From Streptomyces sp. CBMA291 (GTDB lineage: Bacteria > Actinomycetota > Actinomycetes > Streptomycetales > Streptomycetaceae): a DNA stretch of 64,000 bases. Where the stretch lies: the NCBI RefSeq assembly GCF_014596525.1, contig NZ_MSJP01000110.1, forward strand, positions 62,001 through 126,000, written 5' to 3'. Position 1 is the stretch's first letter. Each line of letters starts with the position of its first letter. The position numbers were made by a program, and so were the translations under genes. Below the pieces are notes generated by a model. The model ran no database searches, was not told the DNA's origin, and saw nothing but the letters and a program-made list of their open reading frames with translations. Shown piece by piece: positions 1-8,253 of this stretch.

Positions 1-696
1 CACGCCGTCCGCGAGGAAGAGATCCCCCGCAATGTCGCCCGCAACGTCCGCACCGGCACCCCACGGCCCCGGCGCTTCGAACCCCTCACTGTCGACGAAG
101 CCCGTCAGCTCCTCACCACGGCCCAAGGCCACCGGTTGCATGCCCTGTTCGAACTCGCCTTGCACACCGGACTCCGCAAGGGCGAACTCCTCGGCCTCCA
201 CTAGGGAGACCTCGACCTCGACGCGGGCACCGCCGCCATCCGCCGCACACTCCAGCGCACCGGTACCGGCGGTCTCACCACGCTGCCCACCAAGACGCGA
301 GCCTCCGAGCGCCGCATCGCCCTCCCCGCCCGCTGCGTCCGGTTTCTGAATCTCCACTGTGAGCAGCAGCAGCGCGAGCGGGAGGCTGCGGGCGCCGCGT
401 GGCAGCACAGCGGGCACGTGTTCACCACTGCGCAGGGCACACCGCTCGACCCGACCAACCTCAGCCGCGCCTTCACCACGCTCCTCCGTCAGGGCGGCCT
501 CCGCCGCATCCGCTTTCACGACCTCCGCCATTCGACTGCGACCCTGCTCCTGGAACAGGGCGTCGAACTCGTCGTGATCAAGGAACTCCTCGGCCACGCC
601 CACATCGGCGTCACCGCCACTGTCTACGCCCATGTAAGGCTCCGCCTCCAACGGGACGCCTTGACCGCACTCGGCAACTCCCTCGACCGTCCCTGA
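1..696 (+). pseudogene. Tyrosine (phage-type) integrase, 3' part, interrupted by a stop codon
   Basis: The catalytic half of a tyrosine site-specific recombinase, whose 5' end lies outside the window. Reading frame 1 gives the box I arginine region (HTGLRKGELLGL), then an amber TAG at 202-204 where family members usually have a tryptophan. The same frame then continues to the box II HDLRHS motif (about 520-540) and the VYAHV segment carrying the nucleophilic tyrosine (about 625), ending in TGA at 694-696. All other catalytic residues are intact, so a single base change explains the break. The downstream fragment could start internally (for example GTG at 418) but would lack the first catalytic arginine. 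It sits at the edge of the polymorphic-toxin island and is probably a remnant of the element that brought it. The call is well supported; whether any activity remains is unknown. Confidence 0.85.
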
Positions 697-702
697 CCAC
701 GC

Positions 703-747
703 ACGGCAACGGCGGCGAACACCCCTGGTGTTCGCCGCCGTTGCCGT
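703..747. terminator. Strong intrinsic hairpin, perfect 21-bp stem
   Basis: Bases 703-723 are exactly complementary to 727-747, with a three-base loop. It begins 7 bp after the integrase stop and lies beyond the 3' end of the minus-strand immunity gene (850), so it could terminate transcription from both sides. Confidence 0.85.
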
Positions 748-849
748 CAATTACTGACGTCAGCGCCGATCAATACCGACAAAACCGACACTCCGAGAAG
801 TCCGAATTCACGGAAGTGAACCTGTCGGCCCGGAATCAAGGACGCTGTG

Positions 850-1314
850 TCACCCCTCTTCAAGCAATTCACCCCTGATTTCACGATGAATGAACACCTG
901 ATCGCTAACGCTCGTACGCAGCAGCGACTTCAAGCCCTGAATGCTCTCAATCGGATTGACCGCCCGCGCTACTGGAGTTGCAATCTTTTCGACAAGGCCC
1001 ATTCGAAGGGAATCCTCACCACGCGCCTCCGCTGCTTGTCCAGATAGGAGGTCGAGATCTTCGCGGGAAATGGAGGTGATTGCGTCCGCCCTGAACCTGA
1101 CGAGACATTTCGACTCCGGGAGCCACCCCGCCTTGGCATTGACCGCTGGCGCGAATCCGACATTTACGTAGCACGACTCATCCCAGCGGGACTCCTGGAC
1201 GCCGACTACACAGTAGAGATCGCCAGACACTCTGTACCAGTTCGCCGACTTCTTTCGAAAACCCAGCGGCTTGAAGACTTCATTGAGAGCCTCCAGGAGG
1301 ATTGAGTTAACCAT
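850..1314 (-). CDS. DUF4304 family protein, probable immunity protein to the RHS toxin
   Basis: A 154-residue cytoplasmic protein with no signal peptide or membrane segment. The N-terminal half (LLEALNEVFKPLGFRKK, then YRVSGDLYCVVGVQESR and YVNVGFAP) matches the DUF4304 pattern as I know it: a short helix, a GF-R/K turn and alternating strands. DUF4304 proteins are recurrently found next to polymorphic toxins. The ATG shares its A with the TGA of the upstream toxin gene (TGATG), so translation is coupled, as expected for a toxin-immunity pair. The coding sequence looks less GC-rich than its neighbours, as does the toxin tip. The immunity role is inferred from position and family; the exact partner is the nuclease tip encoded just upstream. 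Confidence 0.75.
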   Translation of the reverse strand: MVNSILLEALNEVFKPLGFRKKSANWYRVSGDLYCVVGVQESRWDESCYVNVGFAPAVNAKAGWLPESKCLVRFRADAITSISREDLDLLSGQAAEARGEDSLRMGLVEKIATPVARAVNPIESIQGLKSLLRTSVSDQVFIHREIRGELLEEG

Positions 1315-4300
1315 CAGCCGAACCTCTTATACGTGTCGAGATGGCCAGTCCAGCTCTGACCGGTCATATCCTCCAACTCGGCGACGTACTCCTGCAACTG
1401 TCGCCGCCCCGTCGCCTGGCTGCTCGTCGCATCCGACTTCAACTCACGCACGACACGGTTCTTCCAGTCGACCGCATCAGGCCGGAGCCCGCTCGGAAGC
1501 CTGACTTCGAAGTCGTACCCGGCCCCCAGGGCATTCTTGTAGTTCAAGTGTGTCTGACGGCCACGGGCCGCGTCCGCATTCTCCCCAGACGTGAACTGCC
1601 CCTTCTCGTTACGGGCGACGCCGCAGTTGCTGTTGTGAACGAGTACCGGCGTAGCTCCTGCCAGCACATAGTACGTGTGCACGCCCATCACCGTGAGGTC
1701 ATGCGTGCGCTGGTGCTCGTCGAAGTGGCGGGTGGCCGTGAGCTTGGCCGTGGTGCCGTCCGCGGTGCGGAGGGTCATGCCGGGGTGGAGGTCGCCCGCC
1801 TCGATCCACTCGCCTTCGGACGCCACCCAGAAGGGGTGGGTCGTCGTCGAGATCAGAGCCTCGGGCTTTCCGGACTTACCCGAGATCGTGAGGTCGACGA
1901 AGTGCTTGTCGTCCTCGGTGACGATCGTGCCCACGATCTCGCGGACCGTCGTCTCACCGGTCACCGGATCAGTGGCGGTGACCTTGTCGCCCAGGGTGAT
2001 GTCCTTGATGGGCTTGGTCGTGCCATCGGACAGGAGGACCTGGGTGCCGGGCAGGAAGCTGTGCTCACATATTCCCTTGCCCTTGTTCAGGGCTGCGGAG
2101 AGTTTCTCCCTTGCCGCGGCCAGCGAGTCCTTTGCCTTCTGGACTGCCTTCCGGTTGTCCCACCACTGCTTGAACCCGGAGTACATCTCCTCGGCGAGAC
2201 GGGCCACCCTCTTGAGGAGATCAGCAGCCTTACCCAAGCGCAGGGCGTATTTGGCGACAAGCTTGCCTGCGAGTCCGCCTACGAAACTCCCCGCGACGTT
2301 GAGTGCCGTCTCACCGCACGATCCGAGGTCCCCGCTGGAGAGACAGTCGAGCGCGGCGTCGATTCCCAGCTCGTCGCGAGCGATCTTGACGAGTTCCTTG
2401 GCTGCCGTCGTCACCCTCTGAGTGGCAGTGGTACTCCGGCGCTCCGCATCGTCGAGGTTGTTCTCCGCCTGGGTGACGACACCCGCCGCAACTTCGCTCT
2501 CGGAGGGATCTTCCGTTGGCGCCGCAGAGTCCGGCTGCCCGTTCGTGCAATGTGCGTGTCCTCCGATCCAGCAGTCGTCCGACATGAGCCCGCTGGGGTC
2601 GGACTGTGTCACCGGCGAGTTGTTCGCGTAGTTGTAGCCGTTCATCTGGTGCGGCTGCGAGAAGTCGATCAGAGGGTCGGCGGAGATGAACCGGCCGGTG
2701 CTCGGGTCGTACTCGCGTGCGCCCAGATGGGTCAGTCGGGTCGACGGATCCGCAGTTCCGCCGACGAAGCCCTTCTCGCCGGGCCAGACACCGGTCGCCT
2801 GGCCCCGCTCCAGCCCGAAGGGGTCGAAGCGGCGTTGCGCGACCGCGCCGGTCGTGGCGTCGATGGCCAGTTCGCCCGTGCCGTGGTGGTCGGACGCGAG
2901 GAACGAGACGTTTCCGCCGTTCATGCGTACGGCGACGGTCTGGCCCGCGTGCGAGTAGTAGCGGGTGGCTTCCTTCTTGGTGCCGTCGGCGGAGAGCTTC
3001 AGCTCGGTTCCGGGCAGGTAGACGGTCGTGCCCGTCGAGTCCTTGCGCAGAACCCGGCTGCCGGAGCTGTCGTACAGGTAGGTCGTCTTGGTCCCGTCCG
3101 CCTCCGTAGCCGTGGCCAGCTTGCCCGTGTCGGTCCAGGCCAGGGTCTGGGCGTCGCCGCCGATGGTGCGCTTGGTGCTGTTGCCTGTCTTGTCGTACTC
3201 GAAGGCCATCTGGCGGCTGCCCGTGGGCCCCGTCTCGGTGACCGAGGTCAGCTGGTGAGGACCGCTGCCGAGGGCACCGGCACCGCCGTGGGAGTACGTG
3301 CGGGTGGTGTTCTTCGTCGGGTCGAGACCGACGTCGTGGTGGGTGTCGGACGTGCGGTTGCCGATGGCGTCCGTCACATACGACTTCCAGTACGGAGCGG
3401 GGCCGCCCAACGGGGTCGCGCCGGGCGTGGCGTCACACGCTGCCGGACCCGTGCCCGAGACCGGGGCGACCGTTCCGAGCGTTCCGCGCTTGGCGGCGTC
3501 CTGGACGGTCGTCGCGGGGGTCCACGCCTCCGCGAGCCGCTTGCGCCCGTCGTAGGCGAAGCACTGGGCCTCGGGGGAAGCCGGGTTCGACGTGTCCGCG
3601 ATGGACAGGACGTTACCCGCCTGGTCGTAGGAGTAGTTGCTCTCCTTCACGGGCGCGACGCCGTAGACGTCGACGACCGAGCGGGTCAGCCGGTCGGTTC
3701 CCGTCTCGTAGTCGAAGGTCTGCCAGACCTTCTTTCCTCCGGTGTTGAGTTCGAGCTGCTGGAGGTGGCTGGTGGGAGACCAGATCGTGTTGGTGACGTA
3801 CGAGGTCGTGCCCGTCAGCGTCGTCGGCCGTTGGAGCGTGTCGTAGCCCGTTACCAGTACTTCGGCTGGAAGGTCACCCATCGCCGGCATACCGGCGGAC
3901 TGCTGGGTGCCGTCGCTGTTGTACGCGGCGGTGAACGTGTAGCTGCCGGCGAGGGTTCCGGCGGAGGCGGGAACCACGTAGTTCGTCTGCAGCGGACGGT
4001 AGCGGGAGTCCCGCGTCAGGACGGTGGTGCCGAGCGACTCGGTCGGCGTGACCCAGGTGATGTCGGCCCAGGCGTAGCCCAGCGCGCCCGCCTTGTCGTA
4101 CCGCGTCTCGGTGAGCTTGGTTCCCTTGGTCACCTCACCTTGCCAGGTGGACACGACACGACTGAGCTTGTCGTACGCCGTCGAGATCTTCTTCTCGCGA
4201 CTGTTCGTCGTCGAGACCGGACGATCCAGCTTGTCGTACTCGAAGGTCGACTTGCCGGCATCGGGATCGACGCTCTCCGTCTGTCGGCCCAACTGGTCAT

Positions 4301-7300
4301 ACGTGAAGCTCCACTTGTTGCCGTCGGCGTCGGCGACGGACTTGAGCTCGTTCCTCGGCGTGTAGGTGTACGTCGTCGTGTCGTAGCCCAGGAGCGCGTT
4401 GGGTGAATCGCCGCGGTAGTGCCAGACCTGCTGGGTGTTGCCCTGAGGGTCCTGGATCGTCGTCGTGGGCACGCCACCCTGGGGAGGGTCGACCGTCGTG
4501 CGCTCACCGTTGTACGCGATCGTGGTGCGCCACTGCTCGACGCCCGAGACCGCCGTGATCTGAGCGGTCGGACGGCCGAGGCCGTCGAACTCCGTGAGGT
4601 TCTGCCGGCCGACCTGCCCGCTGGGCACGGTCAGCAGGTCCGGGGAGGCCGCTCCGGTCGCGCTGTACGTCTCGTTGGTCTGCTTGACCTGCCCGGCGCC
4701 GTCGTAGAACACGTCAGCGACGAGCCGGGTGCCGCCGGGGCCTTCGGTCTGGATCTGACGTGGACGCAGCATGCTGTCGTACAGGTCGTACTCGGAGCCG
4801 TAGGAGCCGTCGTTCTCGATCTTCTCCGTACGGATCCAGGTGACCTTGTCCTGGCGCGCCCCGTACGTGTACTTGATGCTCGGGGTCTGTGTCTTGATGC
4901 GGTCGGGCAGCCAGACCGAGGTCAGCCGGCCGAGTCCGTCGTAGGCGAGGTCCGTGCGCTTGCCGTTGGGGTCGGTCTGGCCGCTCGACATCCCCCAGGC
5001 GGGGGCATAGTCGGTGGTGGTGACATGGTCCAACGCGTTGGTGGACTTCACCTGCGAGAGCAGACCGTTGACCTCTGCGTACACCGTCTTGACCGTGTTG
5101 TCCGCGCCGTCCTTCTGGGACAGCGGGCGTCCGTAGACGTCGTACGTGGTCGTTCCGGTGGTCTCGTAGGTACCGGTCGTGCCGTCGTGGGAGGTGAGCC
5201 GATCCGTCTGGGTGGCGTCGCCCTTGGTCGGAGCCGCGTTGAACGCCAGACCGTCGTACGAGGTGCGCTCGTCCGCGAAGACCTGCGTCTTGCGGTCCGG
5301 CGTGGCCGAACACTTCACCCCGACCGACTCGCTGCGCGAGGGCAGGCTGAGGATGTTGGCGGTGGCGTTGTCCGCGTACCAGATGCGGGTGCAGGAGTCG
5401 TCAGCCGGGTTGGAGACGTCTCCCTGGTCTTCGGTCTCCGTCATCCGACCCGTCCCGTTGGAGGTGTCGTACTTGGTTACGGTCTTCGACTCCAGCCACG
5501 TGCCGTTGGCTCGCAACTGGTAGTTCCGGTGGGTGTCGGCGCGGACGATCGTCGAGTGCGAAGTGCCCCAGCTCTGCGTCTGCGTGGCGGTGTCGACCTT
5601 CCACGGCTCGGCGATCACCTTGGAGACGACGGTGGGACCGTTGTAGGTCCATGCCTCCAACTGGTGGCCGGTGAACTCCTTGGAGTCGGTCCAGGTCTTG
5701 CCAGTGGAATCGGTGACGGAGGCCGACTTGATGCCGTCCGCCGAGGTTTTGTCACCGTCCAGACCCTGCATGTAGGTGTAGTCGACCCGGGTGTTCTGCT
5801 TGTCGGCGGTGCCGGAGGTCACGGTGACCTTGCCGTACCCCTGCCAGGAGCCCCACGTCAGGTACTTCGGATCGGTGATGCCGTCCGGCTCTGCCTTCCG
5901 CCAGCCCGCGTTGCCCTTGTAGTCGTACGTGGTGACGAGCTGGTCGCTGCCACCCGTGCGGTCGGTCTCGACGATGGCGGCGACGACGTACTTGTGGAAC
6001 CAGTCCGTGATCGGCTCGATGTTGCCCGGAGGAGCCCATTCCACGGGATAACAGCGCTTGACGGAGTTCCCGGGGGCAGGCAGTGACGCCTTGGTGCACT
6101 CGGCCGGTGCGTAGTTCACGTCGAGCTGTGCACCGGTCTCGCTGAGGACCGCCGTGAGCCGGTAGCGGTGGAAGGGGGCGATGTTGTCCCCGATCGCGTC
6201 GACACGGTTGACGAGCTGCTGGCCGAAGAGCTCCAGCGTGGGCAGTTGCGCGACGGTGCCGACCCGGCCCGCGTGGTTGATCTTGGAGAGCCAGAGGGTC
6301 TTGGAGGTGTCGCCGTTGTCCGTGAACAGGTGGGTGAACGTCCAGGCGTCCACGTCCTGGTACTCCGTGGCGCTCTTGCGCATCTTGGTGGTGATGCCCA
6401 CGAGCCGCTTGGTGGTCCAGAAGGTCTGGCCGACGGTGCACTTGGTGTTGGCCTTGCACTCCTGGTCGATCGGAGTGTCGGGCCAGTACGCGGCGTTGGC
6501 GGCGGTGCGCTTGCCCTCCGTGCAGTCGAAGCCCGAGGAGGGGATACAGCGCTCGGTCGTCTCGAAGACGACCTGGGCCGGTGCCAGTGCCGCGTAGACG
6601 GAGCCGTGCTGCTGGCCGTAGTCGATCCGCCTCAGGTACCCGCCGCGGTGGTAGCCGGTGCCGTTGACGTCCGTCTTGCCGTTGAGGGCGTAGTAGTTGA
6701 CCTCGGGAGTGTAGAAGTAGGACATCACATTGCCGTGGGTGTCCTTGACGTAGTCCAGGTTCCAGCGCCATGCCTGCTTGCAGTGGGCGTTGGCGAACGT
6801 GGCGTTGTAGCAGGGCTCGCCGGTGTCGTCACCGAAGACGGGTGCCGTCCACGTCGAGCCGGTCTTCTCCTTGCCGGTGGTCCAGCCGGGGAGCTGGTTG
6901 AGCCCGAACCAGTACTCGGTGCCGTTGGGAGTGGTGACCTTCCAGTGTTCGCCGTTGTCGTCGTCGTTCGCGGCACCGGTCAGCTTCTCGACCTTGGTGC
7001 CGTCGTCGGCCGAGAGCTTCCACTTCCCGGTCTTGTCGTCCTTGATCAGCTCACCGGCACTGCCGTTGAGCATGAGGGTGGCGTTGTCGAACGCCCAGCA
7101 CTGCTCGCCGGAGCCCGCGTGTCCGTCGTCGGCGCAGGGCTTGTACCGGCGCTCGATGTAACCCGGTTCGTACGAGAAGCCCTCACCGGCCCATGAACCC
7201 TGGTTGTTGGTCGCGGAGGTGCGACCGTCCGCCGACTGGGAGGAGTAGCCGAGACCGACGGTCGGCGTCAGACCACCCGGGGTGGGCACGGTCCGCATCG

Positions 7301-8168
7301 GATAGTTCCAGCTGAAGCCACCCGACGAGGGGGCGACGCTCCAGTTCGCCGACGGGGAGAGCGGCGTCGCCTTGTACGTCCCCTGGGCCGAGGACGGGCC
7401 GGCGACGAGCGCGACGATCGGCGCGGCTTCGCCGGTCATGGTCGAGGGGCCGGACTCCGGGGACCGGGCCGCGACGACCTCGGCGGAGACCGTACGCCTC
7501 TCCGGGTCGTGGACCGTGGGGAGCGGCGTCGGCTGGGCGGGGCAGGACGCGCTGCCGGGGGTGGCGAAGGTCGCACAAGGCGGCAGCTGCACCAGGTGGA
7601 GCCGGGAGGCGTAGGCGCCGCCGAAGCCCTCGGCGAAGGAGGAGTAGTCGATCGTGAGCCGGACCTTCGCGGTCTTGGCCCGGGTGTCGGCCCGCTCGAC
7701 GCGCAGGAGCGCGGCGGCATGGAGGTCAGTGGCCCGCTGCGAGGGCAGCACGTCGACTTTGACTCCGGAAGGCGCCTCGGACGAGGAGGCGGTACGCGCG
7801 GACCCTGTTCCGGCCGCGGGCACCGAGGTGACGGCGACGGGCAGGCCGCCGACCGGTGTCCATGCGGCCGTGCCGGAAGCCACGGCGAGTTTCGCGCTGC
7901 CCCCGGACGGCCACACGGCCCGGTCGAGGCTCCGGACGGAGGCCTTGCCCGCCTGGTCCGTGGGTCGCTTCGTGGCGGCTTTGGCATCCCTGCCTTCGAC
8001 GGGATCGCCGAAGTCCTGCACGCCGGGGCGGCCCCGGCCTCCGTCCTGGGGGGTCAGGGGTATCGCCTGGACCGTACTGCCTGTCAGGGACAGGGTCACT
8101 CCCAGGGCCGTGGCCGCGAACAGCCGCCCTGGTATGAGCCGGTTCGACAACCGGCTGCGAGATGGCAT
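1314..8168 (-). CDS. RHS-repeat polymorphic toxin with HINT domain and nuclease tip
   Basis: A secreted 2284-residue RHS/YD-repeat protein. The ATG at 8168 was chosen because GGAG lies 7 bp upstream and it starts directly with a signal peptide (RLIPGRLFAATALGVTLSL). An upstream in-frame ATG at 8240 would run through a hairpin. Order of parts: signal peptide; large beta-rich N-terminal region; many YD repeats (roughly residues 900-1780, such as YDGLGRLTSVW); the RHS-associated core (RFDPFGLERG, AREYDPSTGRFISADPL, ending SDPSG near residue 1860); a helical linker; a HINT pretoxin domain at about 2034-2180 (starts C-E-HSFLPGTQVLLSDG, ends VLVHNSNC), likely for self-cleavage; then a tip of about 100 residues. 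The tip carries RPDAVDW and RELKSD, a D...ExK arrangement typical of PD-(D/E)XK nucleases, so the toxic activity is probably DNA or RNA cleavage. It overlaps the immunity gene by one base. The architecture is certain; the nuclease assignment is motif-based. Confidence 0.9.
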   Translation of the reverse strand: MPSRSRLSNRLIPGRLFAATALGVTLSLTGSTVQAIPLTPQDGGRGRPGVQDFGDPVEGRDAKAATKRPTDQAGKASVRSLDRAVWPSGGSAKLAVASGTAAWTPVGGLPVAVTSVPAAGTGSARTASSSEAPSGVKVDVLPSQRATDLHAAALLRVERADTRAKTAKVRLTIDYSSFAEGFGGAYASRLHLVQLPPCATFATPGSASCPAQPTPLPTVHDPERRTVSAEVVAARSPESGPSTMTGEAAPIVALVAGPSSAQGTYKATPLSPSANWSVAPSSGGFSWNYPMRTVPTPGGLTPTVGLGYSSQSADGRTSATNNQGSWAGEGFSYEPGYIERRYKPCADDGHAGSGEQCWAFDNATLMLNGSAGELIKDDKTGKWKLSADDGTKVEKLTGAANDDDNGEHWKVTTPNGTEYWFGLNQLPGWTTGKEKTGSTWTAPVFGDDTGEPCYNATFANAHCKQAWRWNLDYVKDTHGNVMSYFYTPEVNYYALNGKTDVNGTGYHRGGYLRRIDYGQQHGSVYAALAPAQVVFETTERCIPSSGFDCTEGKRTAANAAYWPDTPIDQECKANTKCTVGQTFWTTKRLVGITTKMRKSATEYQDVDAWTFTHLFTDNGDTSKTLWLSKINHAGRVGTVAQLPTLELFGQQLVNRVDAIGDNIAPFHRYRLTAVLSETGAQLDVNYAPAECTKASLPAPGNSVKRCYPVEWAPPGNIEPITDWFHKYVVAAIVETDRTGGSDQLVTTYDYKGNAGWRKAEPDGITDPKYLTWGSWQGYGKVTVTSGTADKQNTRVDYTYMQGLDGDKTSADGIKSASVTDSTGKTWTDSKEFTGHQLEAWTYNGPTVVSKVIAEPWKVDTATQTQSWGTSHSTIVRADTHRNYQLRANGTWLESKTVTKYDTSNGTGRMTETEDQGDVSNPADDSCTRIWYADNATANILSLPSRSESVGVKCSATPDRKTQVFADERTSYDGLAFNAAPTKGDATQTDRLTSHDGTTGTYETTGTTTYDVYGRPLSQKDGADNTVKTVYAEVNGLLSQVKSTNALDHVTTTDYAPAWGMSSGQTDPNGKRTDLAYDGLGRLTSVWLPDRIKTQTPSIKYTYGARQDKVTWIRTEKIENDGSYGSEYDLYDSMLRPRQIQTEGPGGTRLVADVFYDGAGQVKQTNETYSATGAASPDLLTVPSGQVGRQNLTEFDGLGRPTAQITAVSGVEQWRTTIAYNGERTTVDPPQGGVPTTTIQDPQGNTQQVWHYRGDSPNALLGYDTTTYTYTPRNELKSVADADGNKWSFTYDQLGRQTESVDPDAGKSTFEYDKLDRPVSTTNSREKKISTAYDKLSRVVSTWQGEVTKGTKLTETRYDKAGALGYAWADITWVTPTESLGTTVLTRDSRYRPLQTNYVVPASAGTLAGSYTFTAAYNSDGTQQSAGMPAMGDLPAEVLVTGYDTLQRPTTLTGTTSYVTNTIWSPTSHLQQLELNTGGKKVWQTFDYETGTDRLTRSVVDVYGVAPVKESNYSYDQAGNVLSIADTSNPASPEAQCFAYDGRKRLAEAWTPATTVQDAAKRGTLGTVAPVSGTGPAACDATPGATPLGGPAPYWKSYVTDAIGNRTSDTHHDVGLDPTKNTTRTYSHGGAGALGSGPHQLTSVTETGPTGSRQMAFEYDKTGNSTKRTIGGDAQTLAWTDTGKLATATEADGTKTTYLYDSSGSRVLRKDSTGTTVYLPGTELKLSADGTKKEATRYYSHAGQTVAVRMNGGNVSFLASDHHGTGELAIDATTGAVAQRRFDPFGLERGQATGVWPGEKGFVGGTADPSTRLTHLGAREYDPSTGRFISADPLIDFSQPHQMNGYNYANNSPVTQSDPSGLMSDDCWIGGHAHCTNGQPDSAAPTEDPSESEVAAGVVTQAENNLDDAERRSTTATQRVTTAAKELVKIARDELGIDAALDCLSSGDLGSCGETALNVAGSFVGGLAGKLVAKYALRLGKAADLLKRVARLAEEMYSGFKQWWDNRKAVQKAKDSLAAAREKLSAALNKGKGICEHSFLPGTQVLLSDGTTKPIKDITLGDKVTATDPVTGETTVREIVGTIVTEDDKHFVDLTISGKSGKPEALISTTTHPFWVASEGEWIEAGDLHPGMTLRTADGTTAKLTATRHFDEHQRTHDLTVMGVHTYYVLAGATPVLVHNSNCGVARNEKGQFTSGENADAARGRQTHLNYKNALGAGYDFEVRLPSGLRPDAVDWKNRVVRELKSDATSSQATGRRQLQEYVAELEDMTGQSWTGHLDTYKRFG

Positions 8169-8206
8169 CACGTGTCTCCACACGTAGAGAGGGGTGTTGG
8201 AAACGA

Positions 8207-8247
8207 CGGGCGGGTGGTGGGGCCGCGGGGACCCCACCACCCGCCCG
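8207..8247 (-). terminator. 16-bp perfect hairpin between the LamG pseudogene and the RHS toxin
   Basis: Bases 8207-8222 pair perfectly with 8232-8247 around a 9-base loop. It lies wholly in the 85-bp gap after the LamG stop (8254) and ahead of the RHS ribosome-binding site. On the transcript it is followed by a short T-containing stretch (TCGTTTCC), not a long U-run. It could be a partial terminator, an attenuator setting toxin expression, or an mRNA-stabilising element. Confidence 0.7.
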
Positions 8248-8253
8248 CCGGGG

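Noticed and set aside
754..763. CTGACGTCAG palindrome after the integrase terminator, considered as an attachment site core
   Set aside because: Only 10 bp, with no second copy seen in the window and no tRNA nearby, so an att role cannot be supported.
1341..6086. Very long open frames antisense to the RHS gene (1341-4406 and 4419-6086)
   Set aside because: High GC keeps the opposite strand open; the sense frame has clear YD repeats, and the antisense products are low-complexity Arg/Gly/Val without domains.
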